Assembly (NCBI GenBank): GCA_036897095.1
Contig: JAYMSP010000244.1
Coordinates: 1 to 64,000 of the forward strand
DNA: 64,000 nt
Direction: 5' to 3'
Source: Plantago elongata
Taxonomy: Eukaryota; Streptophyta; Magnoliopsida; Lamiales; Plantaginaceae
Under the pieces are notes generated by a model. The model did no database searches. It was not told the origin of the DNA and saw only the letters and a program-made list of their open reading frames with translations. Made by a program: the position numbers and the translations under genes. Positions 34,114 through 45,400 of this stretch are shown one piece after another (within the stretch, counting starts at the first letter, position 1; every line of letters starts with the position of its first letter).

Positions 34114-34740
34114 GGGCGAGGAAAGCGAAGAGGAAATTGGGGTTTAGGGTTTGGGAGAAAATGGATAGGGAATTGGAAGAGATAAGGGGATTTGGTTTGG
34201 GGAAGAAGAAGTAGTAGTAGTGTAGTAGAGTGAAATTGATTTGGTGATAAGGTTTTTGTGATAAGGGTTTTGCACCTAGTGTACTTCTTCTTCTACCTGC
34301 AGATTTTCAGCTTTTCTATTCTTCTCCCATTCTTTTATTTGCCAAATGAAGAAATAAATGCTGGAGTCATTTTCTTTGTAATTTGGTAAATTTTTCATTT
34401 TTACTTGGTAATTGATTGATTGATTGATTTGTTTATTTTAAAATATAATTGATTGATTTATTATTGTAAGATAATGGTGTGGCTAGCCCCCTCTATTCTG
34501 TGACAAAATCCAGCCTCTTGAGTTTTGATGATGCATGTAAATACACTAGTAATAATAAGCACTTATAAGAGTAAAAGGTAACAGTAAAAAATTGAGTAAA
34601 TTTAATGCTATTTATTTTTACTAAGACCAATTAGGTTGGCCGATAGTGAACTAACGAAAAATTATCTAGCTTAAGAATTTTAGTTAACTGATCTGGACTG
34701 AAATGAAATATACAATATAGATAAGCGGAACTAAATTGAA
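34114..34740. other. TOC159 upstream region
   Basis: Probable TOC159 5' UTR and promoter on the minus strand, with purine-rich leader sequence up to about 34250. A gattgattgattgattg run lies near 34410. No gene is recognised to the right until the hAT fragment. Confidence 0.5.
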
Positions 34741-34744
34741 CTAG

Positions 34745-35190
34745 TAGAAACTATTCTTGAAAATTTCTATGAACTGTTAGAGTTTTGGGTACTTATTATG
34801 TGACAGCAAACATATTCTTGGTAGAAGTGGGGGCAATCTATACTTTGTTCAAAGACTGGATTGAAGGTTCAAATGTTTACTTGAAAAATGTGGTTGAACA
34901 AATGAAAGACAAATTTGACAAGTATTGGGGGTTTGGCATGGTGAAGTCCAATTTGATTTTCTATGTTGCTAGGTTGCTTGATCCTCTGTATAGATAAATA
35001 TCCAATTAATTTTCCACTGTATAGAAGACTCATTAGCCTTTTCAACTTTAATCATTGGTCAACCAGTCCTTTTGCCAAACTGATTGAGTATTTATTGATC
35101 CAGTTGATATAGTTCAATATGAAAAGTTTCGACAATACATTCTCCACACATTCTCGTTAGGACTAAGGACTCACCCGCAAAAATAAATGG
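34745..35190 (+). mobile_element. hAT transposase fragment
   Basis: A 70-codon frame at 34785-34997 reads Tyr-Tyr-Val-Thr-Ala-Asn-x-Phe, then Met-Lys-x-Lys-Phe-Asp-Lys-Tyr-Trp-Gly, then Leu-Asp-Pro-Leu-Tyr. This is the part of hAT (BED zinc-finger/RICESLEEPER-like) transposases just before the C-terminal dimerisation domain. Some weaker similarity continues to about 35150 in broken frames. Neither the N-terminal BED finger nor the dimerisation domain is present, and no terminal repeats were found. This is a decayed fragment of a DNA transposon. Confidence 0.75.
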
Positions 35191-35444
35191 AGAAATGGAC
35201 ATTTGATTTCGCAAGTCAAAATACTTATTCCGGAAATGTACACTATGTGTATAATTTGTGGCAGTATGATTATGTACCTGGCAGGAGATAAATTATTTGA
35301 ATAATAGTTATTGTTTCGAGAGGAATGGTACTCAGTCCGTATTGAAGAACTTCATGCGGTAGTATTCATCTAGTTTTTACTCTTAAATTTAAGTGACAAA
35401 CTAATATAACCGTTAAAATATACATCATTGGCAAAAAATTAGTA

Positions 35445-35714
35445 CTCCCTCCATTTCAATAAAAACTTTCTAACTTTACTTTTTTAGTGTTTCCTCGGAA
35501 ACTTCCTAACCTAAGGAAATTTTTTATCCCACTATCTAATTCCTTATTGTTTATATTTCATACTTTATCGTTATTTTATTACTCTCTCACTTACTTTATT
35601 ACCCAATCACAACTTCATTAAAATAATACATCTCACAAACAATTTTTTTTATTACAACTTTCTTAATCCAAGAGAAAGTAAGAGCTTATGAAGTTGTTAA
35701 TAGAACGGAGGGAG
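35445..35714. mobile_element. Stowaway-like MITE 1 (270 bp)
   Basis: It starts ctccctccatttc and ends aacggagggag, inverted terminal repeats of the CTCCCTCC type, and is flanked by TA on both sides (35443-35444 and 35715-35716). No coding capacity. The TIR and TA duplication fit Tc1/Mariner-derived Stowaway elements. Confidence 0.85.
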
Positions 35715-36718
35715 TATTTGGTAGGATTAGGTGGCTTGATCTTTTAATAATGTACAAAATCATATGAAATTTTAAAATAAATGTAATAAGCTATACAGAC
35801 CTAGTGTGTTTTTTTTTTTTTTTTGTTTACAAGACATAAAAAAAGTTTACAAACTGAACCGGCGGGACTGTCACAAGATTGGGTTGGAATTTTCAGAATG
35901 GACTGTCTCCTTTGGTCCTGTCACGATTTATGCAATTGGAAGTTTGTTTGCTTGTGTATGAAGAGAGTTTCCTTTTTTTGTTTCTTGCTTAGATTTTTGC
36001 ATCAACATCTAATATGTGTCTTGTCCTTTATCACTAGTGGATGTCACAATTTTCCCTACTGGAGTTTTCTACCAAGACAATAGTAGTATTGGAGTGTTAG
36101 TAACACCAATTTGTTGAAAATAGTTTGCAAGGAAGTGGTGAAATCATTATTTATAAATAATTACATTCGAATTCAAAAAATACAGTAGTATTATTTGTGA
36201 GTTCGTGAAAGTTCACAAAACCAATTACAGCTATCCAAGAGAGTAGTAGTAACTAGTTTATTTGAATCCATCTACATTCATGATACTTTATCAAATTGTA
36301 TTCGTTAATGACATGTTATTGGATAAACATTTAGCTCCTATCAACTTTTGAACATTTTGATGTGCAGACTATAACATCAACTATTGAATTTTATAATCTA
36401 GGGTAGCAGGAGCTAGAATGAAATAATTATGTTAAGCTTCAATGATGTTTGGAATTTTATGAATTATAGCACGTACTATATAAGTCATGGTGCACTTGGT
36501 ATATGTTGTGTACCTAAATTGAACTTGATCAATTCATATTGGGCCAGTACCATGCTCTTTAATGGGCAAGGTTTTTTCAACTTCAACTTCCTTCGCTCGT
36601 TCCAAAACCGACCAACTGTACTATATGAAATTGGACATTTATAAAGGTATCAGATGAAGTTTAGTTACCCTCTCAGTAATCTTTGCAATAGTTTACTGTA
36701 TGATGCATATTGTACTAG

Positions 36719-36815
36719 TTTGTGTTATCTTCATCTGCGAACTTATTCCCGTTCAATTATATTTAGTTATACTTTATGCTACAATTCAACCCATTTTCAG
36801 TTGAAGAGAGCAGAG
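36719..36815. mobile_element. Tourist-like MITE, degraded copy
   Basis: The segment tgtgttatcttcatctg...ttttcagttgaagagagcagag aligns over its length with the well-preserved element at 43742-43848, including a shared ttagttata-tttat-cta core. Its ends have drifted and no clear target duplication remains. Confidence 0.6.
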
Positions 36816-36939
36816 TCACAATCATATTCAATTTGCCAGCCTCACTACCATTATACTATATGAATAAGCAAAAGTTTTAAATTGTACAAATAAATATTTC
36901 CTTTAAAGGGTGCATATATAAAAACTCCATGAGTATAGA

Positions 36940-37250
36940 CCTGCAATATAGCTCGCCCGAGAAGTTCCTAATGGTATCGGAGCTGAGGAAAAGGTCTACG
37001 ATAAATTACATAGACTAGCGCACCACTTGCTAGCTAGCAACCAATCAATAACCTCACCCGTAAAGAGTGTCCGACCTCAATACACAATGAAAGTGCGCTA
37101 CATATTATCCTAAGCAGTAATTTCCTAGGCGGGCGTGATGGGTGTCCGACTTGCTAGCCTTGGGCCTGCCATGAAATTTATTAGCCCTCATAAACTCACC
37201 TGGCCTTGTGTGATAGTTATAATGAGTATTATTTCACGGACAACTCTTAG
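36940..37250 (+). mobile_element. Fossil LTR-element scrap with PBS-like site
   Basis: The sequence aatggtatcggagctgagg at about 36971 resembles the initiator-methionine tRNA primer-binding site (tggtatcagagc) that follows the 5' LTR of many plant retrotransposons. The next 250 bases are more GC-rich than the surroundings and look like element leader sequence. No gag or pol coding and no LTR borders were found. Old and fragmentary. Confidence 0.35.
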
Positions 37251-37616
37251 TTATAATTGATGAGCTTGTAGTGTTTTCAAGTAAAATGTGTTGCATACTT
37301 TCACAATCTATTATGCGTTGTCTAACATTACCATACATTTGTGGCCCGGTAGAATTGTCCAATCATCAATAAGATTTAGGTATATTCTCTTGCACGAGGA
37401 ACACGTGGAAGTACATGAGAGATATATATATTGAAGGATAACGAGAGGTCATAAATTAAACAAGATGAATATAATATACCAAAATCTTGAATGTGCACGC
37501 ATGCACGTCACACCATTATGAGATTCCATCCACATATTGCTTCCATTATATTTTGTAAAATCGCGAAAATTAATGCAAAGAACATAATTGGAATTTATGC
37601 TATGTTAAGTCGACTC

Positions 37617-37710
37617 AATTATGCTATGTTTTCGTTAATTGGAATTTACTGAACTGAATTGAATGAAACTTAACTGAACTAAAGTGATTTTAAGTTGAAA
37701 AGAACATAAA
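37617..37710. mobile_element. Tourist-like MITE, second degraded relative
   Basis: Terminal words atgctatgttttcgttaatt and ttaagttgaaaagaacata are imperfect inverted repeats related to those of the 43.7-kb MITE. A gaactgaattgaatgaaact stretch fills the interior. The assignment is weaker than for the other two copies. Confidence 0.45.
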
Positions 37711-39780
37711 ATATAAATAAACTGGTTGAATGCAATTCACTAAATATGACCATATATTATATTAGTTGGTAGTAGGTGGAAGGAGAAAATTAGATTTATG
37801 ACTCCTCTCAAGTCTCGTCCACACTGGCTTCTAGCCTAAACTACCTTTACTCCAAGTCATGTAATTTAAACTTAGGCTCTCTTGACACAAGCTTATCAAC
37901 TTGGTCAACTCATTTTCATAATAAACTTGTTACGTGAATGCATATTTTGTAGCTTATATGATCATTTTGTTCATAAAGCTTTTTAAAATAATAAGGTAGA
38001 TGATTTGTTTCTACATACTATTAACAAATCAACTAATTTATAAGCTAATTGACTTACTAAATAATTTTATAAAAGTGAACTAGCCCATAAACTAGGGATT
38101 ATTTATGAATAGGTCCCAGTCCATGGCATAAGTAACCAATCCAATGAAGCAAATGGTGGCTTACCAAAAGCTCATTTTCCTTACCTTATGCTTCTAAAAG
38201 GAGTTGTTGGTGACCTACTTCTGATAATTCGTGTAAGGCCCCCAAAATTTACAAAATTCATTCTTTCAGCCCAATCACGTGACAATCAATCCTGGAATTT
38301 TGGATTCAATGGTGCCGAAAATTCAGAATTGTCATAACATACATGGTTGCAATTGGTGCCGAAAATTCAGAGCTTCGGAATTACCGACTCGTGACCACAA
38401 TTGGAGCAGAAGAGATAATATCGGCCATTACAAAAGAACCTACAACTTGTGCAGGGTCACTCACACCTTTTTGTCGACATGTTGCTGTCTAGTATTGATA
38501 TATAGTTGGAGCTTTGTGATAAGTATCGACATATGTTTGCCCCTGAGTGATGAGCTATGAAAGTTGGGGCTTTGTCGTGATTTAACATCACCGTGTTGAT
38601 TTTAGTTGTGGCTCTGCAGTAAGTACTGACATGTGCCTGCACTTGAAGCATATTTAAAAATAAATAAATTAGTGTTCAACTATGAAAGTGTTTCGCACTT
38701 GTAGCTATTAAACATCAGCCCGACCTATCACATGATTTATTTATTTTTAGATCTGATACAGGGTCATTGCTTTTGCTGTAAGCACCATGATCTGGGCAGC
38801 GTCACTCTCGTACATGTGAAGAAGAAGAAATGGTAGTTAGCAGCACGCAAAGTAGTTGATTTAGTTCTTGGATATGGAACCTCTATCGAGCATGAATCAA
38901 AATAATTTGGGCAGGGTCACTCACACATTTGTAAAACATGTTAGGGCCGTCCAGCGTTAATTTATAGTTGAGACTCTAAATTAGTATCGGCATATCTCTG
39001 CCCCTGGGGCGATGAGCTATGAGAGTCGTGGTTTTGTAATAATTATCATCAAAGCGTTTGATTGTGGTTGGGGCTCTGTAGTAAGCATCGACATGTGCAT
39101 GCCCCGGACGATGAGCTATGAGAGTTAGGGCTTTGTAGTGATTATCACCAACATAATGCAGGGCATCATGATCGCCCACTTGCACAAACTATGACATTGC
39201 TGCAAATAAACTATTACTCCTTCATCTTAATATTTATTTTTGCTAGTGACTTGAAAGCCTAACTAACAGATTTAGAGCAGCCCTTTTTTTTTTAATGGAT
39301 GGCTACTGAAATTGTGAATATCTAACTCATCAATTCCTGGGAGGCAATAAGGTTATCAAATTTTACAAAATGATCAGCGTCTTTCTTACGATGTACTATA
39401 ACATAGGAATATAATTCAAAGAGATGATGATGAAAAGCAATGAAGAAGAAACACAACGTAGTAACTAAACATCACATATAAGTACTGCCATCAAAATGCT
39501 AGGTTGCCAGAATACAAATTATATAGACTTGATTAGTGGGCTATTATAGTTATCATACTAATCAAACCATATTATGGCCCGATGTTGACAAAAATATAAA
39601 TTTGGTTCATGATGGACATCAAAATAACAACCATAGGGAGTCTTCAGCATGCCACAGTTTTCTCAAGCACAACTAATTAGAGTCATATCACCACTTGTCA
39701 AGCTCTTGATGGTGTCAGAATGTGCAGCTAGCTTAGCAGCCAACTTTATAGCCCTCTTAGCTGCTCTGTTACAACTATAA
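37711..39780. other. Gene-poor tract with low-copy repeats
   Basis: No gene is recognised. The sequence contains a dispersed duplication (38452-38645 and 38918-39190, listed separately), a doubled ggtgccgaaaattcaga word near 38310-38370, and otherwise AT-rich filler. Confidence 0.5.
38452..39190. repeat. Duplicated block with internal ~85-bp periodicity
   Basis: Two blocks start with cagggtcactcacac (about 38452 and 38918). Each continues with units reading tagttg-g-ctctg-agtaag-atcgacatgtg-ttgcccc...cgatgagctatgagagtt-gggctttg. The second block has about three units, the first about two. The unit is non-coding in all frames and its family is not recognised. Confidence 0.75.
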
Positions 39781-39790
39781 TTCAAAGGCT

Positions 39791-40015
39791 TTAAACCCAA
39801 ATTCCAAGGTCATCTGCTCTTGGTTTAAATGTGACCTTGTTGTGCAGTGCAAGCCGGTTATGAATACAAAATTCTTTCCAACCAATTGTAGCACGAGCTT
39901 TTCCAGGTAAAAATCTACATTGCACATCAAATGGACGGCCATTTTCACGCGCCACGAACTTGACTATCTGCGTATCCTCCAACAGATGAATACGGGCAAA
40001 ATACATCGGCACAGT
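39791..40015 (-). pseudogene. B3 DNA-binding domain exon, isolated
   Basis: A minus-strand exon with an acceptor at 40016-40017 encodes about 74 aa ending in a stop at 39791. The pattern Pro-x-x-Phe-Ala-x-x-His-Leu, then Val-Gln-Cys-Arg-Phe, then Gly-Trp-Lys-Glu-Phe-Cys-x-x-Asn-x-Leu, then Lys-Val-Thr-Phe matches the second half of a plant B3 domain (REM type). A possible short leader (7-nt exon at 40896-40902 plus 40736-40818, acidic peptide of 29 aa) lies upstream but carries no B3 sequence and ends in its own stop. Without a convincing first exon this is listed as a partial or broken gene. Confidence 0.5.
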
Positions 40016-40320
40016 CTGCGTAAGCAATAATCAATTGTTGTGTTATCAATCAACATTAAGGGTGTCATAAATTAATCACATTAGAACTTCGTGAAAAATA
40101 TAACACTTTATGGTGTTATATATCGGCCATTACATAAGAACCTATAACTTGGTATAACATTGACAAAGAAAAAAAAGATCAAATTCAGAGGAATGGAAGG
40201 AGGAAAACAAATCTTCGTTGTGGCTATACCAGACGAGCTTCCCCCTAGTAGGTTATACATTACCAAAACAAAAACCGGAATTCCACACCGTACGGTTAAC
40301 ATATGGATAACAATTAATTA

Positions 40321-40692
40321 AGACTAACTGGGCAGAACAATAATAAGAAGCTCAAACTACTTATGATATTTTTTTCGATGGATGTTTCTCAATGTAAGTC
40401 ATATAACCAATGTATATCCTCTAATATTGTGTTCTATATATATTTTGCTTAAGTGAAACCTGTAAACATGGAAACAAGCAAGTATAGTAAAGGCAAGGCC
40501 AAACTATCCAATGTGATTGGTGAATACAACTACCTGATAATGATCAATTGATTTATTTCAGTACTGCTGGAAACATATTGTTAGTCATGATTTAGTGCTA
40601 ACTGGGCAGAAGAATAACAAGAAGCTCAAACTACTTTAGATATTTTTTTTTCCGATAGATGTTTTCTTAATATAAGTCATATAACAAAAACT
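40321..40692. repeat. Direct repeat, ~90 bp, 280 bp apart
   Basis: Segments about 40322-40412 and 40600-40690 share aactgggcagaa-aataa-aagaagctcaaactact, atatttttttt and gatg-ttt-tcaat-taagtcatataac. Non-coding. Confidence 0.85.
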
Positions 40693-40902
40693 CAAGAATA
40701 CATGTTTTGATGTTTAGTTTAGAGGGCAAAAAACGCTATAAGATATATGAACTTGGATCCGGTTCAATCTCCATGTCATTGTTACGGTCGCCGCTGTCTT
40801 CTTCACCAAAAGACAGACCTGAAATCATGGTGAAATGGGTGAATACACGAAAAAACATATGACATTTTGTGGAATTATACTATTTATGTACATACCTCTC
40901 AT

Positions 40903-42403
40903 GTTCGATGGTGGCCGGAATTGTGCCTTGTGTTGGCTGACTCCATTTTTCTTTACGTCCGATTGATATGGTTAAGCTAATTTGAAGTTTCCCCCAATTC
41001 CTTTTATATATAAGGATTTTGAATCATAAACCGAAACTATGAATTTACATCACGGTGGCGGTAAATCGGTGCTTTTTTTTCATCTCTAACAGACACAATC
41101 TCAGGTGAGAGAGGGGCGCGGATGAACGATGGAATCCAAAAACAATTTTCAGCTATCGTTTTTGCGCAGCTGCGTGCTCCAGGGACTAATTATGCAAAAT
41201 ACCAACGAAATCCACGTGGTACGATGTGTGTCTGTTGCGTGGGTAAAATACACATTACACACATTTTTTTGGAGCTATTGGTAACTGGGAAAATTAAGGT
41301 ATTGAATTGGTAAATAAGCTAGCCATGTGGGAGTGATTTGTAGCTCTCCCTTATCTAGTTAGTCTTGCTCAACATAACCTTGATAACACACATATCAATA
41401 GTTTAAATCGTCCAATCTCCAAATGCATAATGAATGTAAGGTTCACTTGGTAAAGTGCACTGAACTCATGTCTGCCTTAAGCCCGATGCCTTGCCAAACT
41501 CACTAAGATGCATCGGTTTTGACATACGTTTGAGTGCAGCTTGCTCATGACTCCAAGATCATCAAAACAACAACTTATGATCTCATGATTTCCCGTCATG
41601 TCTCATGAAGTATCAATACTATTGTTCGAAAAAATACTTTTTAATCAAAATAAATAAATAATAACATAAAATTGAGAAATAAAGAAATGACATACCATAC
41701 CAGTCTTTCTCATCACTACCATTTTACCCACATTTTTTCAAAAATATATTCATAATAGCAAGTGAAATTCATCTTTGCTTAAATCGAATTATATTAATAA
41801 GTTTTTAAAGATCCCCGTCAAGTACTTTTATAAATTATTTATATTACTAACTTTAAACACCTAGTCAAAACCTTAAAAAAAATCGTAACAACAATCATTC
41901 GCTCACAAAAGTAGTAAAAGTATAAAAAACTGACACGTTTTCTTTTAACAGAACAAATCAATACTTTTTTTTAAGAAAATAAAATAAATAAAACTCCATT
42001 ATTACTGTTATCTAGCAGGTGGAAGGTCAAAAACATGAACTATCCATATATTTTAGACAAAAATTCCAAAGGTCAAAGATGTTCCAATTTCAATAATTTC
42101 ACTTTTCCCTATTTATTAATTCATTTTTATAATATATATATATATATAAATAATGGACCTGGTTCAATCATTTTACCTTCTTCTGTTCTATTCTTCTGTT
42201 CAGTATTTGTAGCTAAGCTAGCTTCTATACAAAAACTCCATACATGATAAAAATAGAAAAATCAAATACTAAAAAATAGAACCAATAATAATCTATACAC
42301 TAATAAATCCAATCTAGTATTTTACAACTTGCATAAATTTGTTGATTTTGGTTCGTTTCCAAAAATCAAGAATTCAGGTGCCAATTCTCAGATCAGAAGC
42401 AGC
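40903..42403. other. Upstream region of the AAA ATPase gene
   Basis: No gene is recognised. A tgtaaggttcacttggtaaagtgc stretch near 41434-41460 is faintly tRNA-box-A-like but lacks a box B. AT-rich sequence including a tatatatatatatata run near 42130 leads into the start codon at 42404; promoter and 5' UTR must be here. Confidence 0.5.
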
Positions 42404-45400
42404 ATGGTTGAGACTCGGCGCAGCTCGTCTTCTTCCAAGCGGCCTTTATCTTCTCCGTCATCTTCGCTTCCGAACGGAAAACGATCCAAGGTATGATTTT
42501 TTTTTGGTTTTTCGGATTCGATTTCACTTTTCCGGTGGATTTGATTTCAATTTCCGGTGCATGCAGGCAGCTCAGGCTTCTTCTTCGTCGACTAACGAGT
42601 CCCCGGTTTCGGAGGAATTAGGGGGAGCCGCCGTTCCAAAGGAATTGGAGGCTAGATCAGCTGATCTGGCCGATGGTGAGGCGGAGAAGAGGACGGATGA
42701 TGTGGCGGTGGAGAAATCGACCGAGGCGGTGCCGCCTGAAGGTGGGTTTTGGTAGCTAGTAGTGATTTGGAGTTGCATGTTTCTTTCTTTGTTATCGAAT
42801 TGTGTTAATTTTATTATTTTATTCGATTGGGTTGTGAATTTTGTGTTAAGAATGGTTTAATTTCGTTGTTTTCATAGGTAAGTCCGTAGTTAATGTTGTG
42901 GAGAAGGGGAAGTCGGTAGCTACTCGTGGGCGGAAGCCACGGCCAGTGAAATCGACTAGTGTTGGAGGAGTTGCATGGGGAAAACTTCTATCCCAGTGTG
43001 CTCAGGTGACTTTTTTACTTGAAAAGATCGGTTCTTGGCGGTGCATTGGAATTTGATACGAACTGTTTAAGTATACGTGATTCGGTTTCAGTATGTCTTG
43101 ATGCTTTTTTTCTACTACACATGATCTAGAAAAATATGTTATTGGGTACTCTAGGTGTAAGGGCAAAGCACTTGAATGTTCTTGTACATTGTCGAAACCA
43201 GCTCACTCAGATTCTCTATCTCTCTCTCTAGATGCTAAGTTATGCATGACTTATATCATCTGGCATCCCTATAAACGAGTTGGTGGGTGGAGGGGTTTAT
43301 TTATTCAGTTTGAGGTCCAGCTAGCTAGTTTCTAAGTTGTTTATTTACTTCAGAGGTGGGGCTTTGTTTATGCTATAATGGGAATTGATGAAATCTTGAA
43401 TGGTCTGTTAATTCAAATTTACATGATCAAATCTTCCATGGGCCTTGATGCAATGCAGTTTACCTGATTGAGCAGCTTAACCCATTATCTTTGAGAAATC
43501 GAATCCACATTGGAATAGTAATGAGCTGCACAACTTATAGTCCCCGTGCTGCAGACCCCCTCTTTCTTTCCGTCTCCTCCGCACAAACACATGCTCTCAC
43601 CCACTCACACACTCAAAACAACTTATTTGTCTAAATGCATTCTATTTTTTGTCAAGGATAGTTACATTCATATTCCGAACCATATTCTCTTGATAGAGCA
43701 AAAGTTTCCCCAGTCACTTCCAACTAAAATTATGTCAATTAGGCTATGTTCTCTTCAACTGAAAACTCATCCAGTTCAGCTTTGCTTAGTTATAATTTAT
43801 ACTACGTTCCATTCAGTTTAGTAAATTTCAGTTGAAGAGAACAGAGCCTTAGTTTTAAAAGCGAGACAACCTATAAATATAATGGAAAGAATAAAGAACA
43901 AAGTCTGATGGACATATCCATAAGTTGCAAAAATGAGTATCTGTGTGCGTGCCTGCTTAAAAAGTTATAAGAACCAGTGAGCTTGAATATGATGGAAGGG
44001 GGGTTGAGTGGAGGTAGAAGCGAAGATGAAGTGACTGAGGAAGATGTGATTCTCGTGACCATGCATGTGTCTGTTATCTGCTTGGTCTTAAGAAATTTTG
44101 AACATGTTCTTGCATGATGAGCTGCCCATTATCATTGTTATCTTATGTGCACATAGATATTTTGATTATGACCTTTTTACTGCATGAATTCTGGTGTTCA
44201 GGTTCCCCATGTCACGATGTGTCAACCTACATTCACTGTTGGTCATGGCAGTAATTATGACTTATCTGTGGAGGAACATACAGTTAGTAAATCCCTGTGT
44301 AAACTGAAGCACACGGAGATTGAGGTAAATATAATTCTGTTTGCCTGTTCTTGTTCTGGTTGGTACTTTCATTCATCATGGTATTTCACTATTGTAATTT
44401 CTGTCTAGCAATTCACTGATACATTTTTTGGCATTGCTTTCTTAATTATTCTAGGGAGGAGGGTCACGCACATTGCTTGAGATCACCTCAAAAAAAGGTG
44501 CTGTCCAAGTGAATGGCAAAACTTACTCAAAAGATACAACCATTCCCTTAAATGGAGGTGATGAGGTGGTTTTTAGCTCGTCCGGCAGACATGCATATGT
44601 ATCCTTTTCTTTCTTCCAACCGATTTCAGTTTTCTTTTTGTCACTTCACTTTTTTGTTTCTATTTTTATTTTTTGAATAATACCTTCATAATGCGATCTG
44701 AATCTAGACAGCTACCTACATGTCTCCTTAACGTACTATTAGATTTTCCAACAGCTCACCAATATTGGTTCATCGTCGGCGGGAGTACTATCTCCAGCAA
44801 GCTTGCTAGAAGCTCATAGTGGATCCTTAAATGGATTACATTTTGAGGCGAGGGCTGGAGACCCTTCAGCTGTTGCTGTTGCATCAACTTTGGCATCACT
44901 TTCAAGTCTAGATGCATCACTAGCAAATCTTCAGAGTAAAATAGCACTTCTCCCCGCAGCTCGGAATGATGAAGAGGAACCACAGGGTTCTGAAATACCA
45001 TCTTTACCTTCTGCTTCTGAAGTATCGGGCAAATGTGCGACAGATGCTGAAATGAAAGATGTATCTGATGAGGCTACTGTATCAGTTATTGAGAAGGGTG
45101 GTGCTTCAACTGAAACTGCCGATAAAAGCTTGAATGCTGATACTAGCAGGGGAAAGATTGTAGAAGAGAAAAATGACCCGAGACCGTTTCTACACTTCCT
45201 AGCAGGTCCATTGGCTCCTGAGTTTGATATGACTGGTAGATTATCCAGAATTCTCGAGGAGCATAATGGTGTCAGGGAACAAACAAAAGATTCTGATCCT
45301 CCTCTTTCAATAGCTGCTAGACGTCAGGCATTTAAAGATGGTTTACGAGAAGGAATACTAAATTGCAAAGATATTGATGTTACGTTTGATAACTTCCCTT

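Noticed and set aside
41430-41520. Second SINE candidate with a box-A-like word
   Set aside because: No box B, A tail or target duplication could be found.
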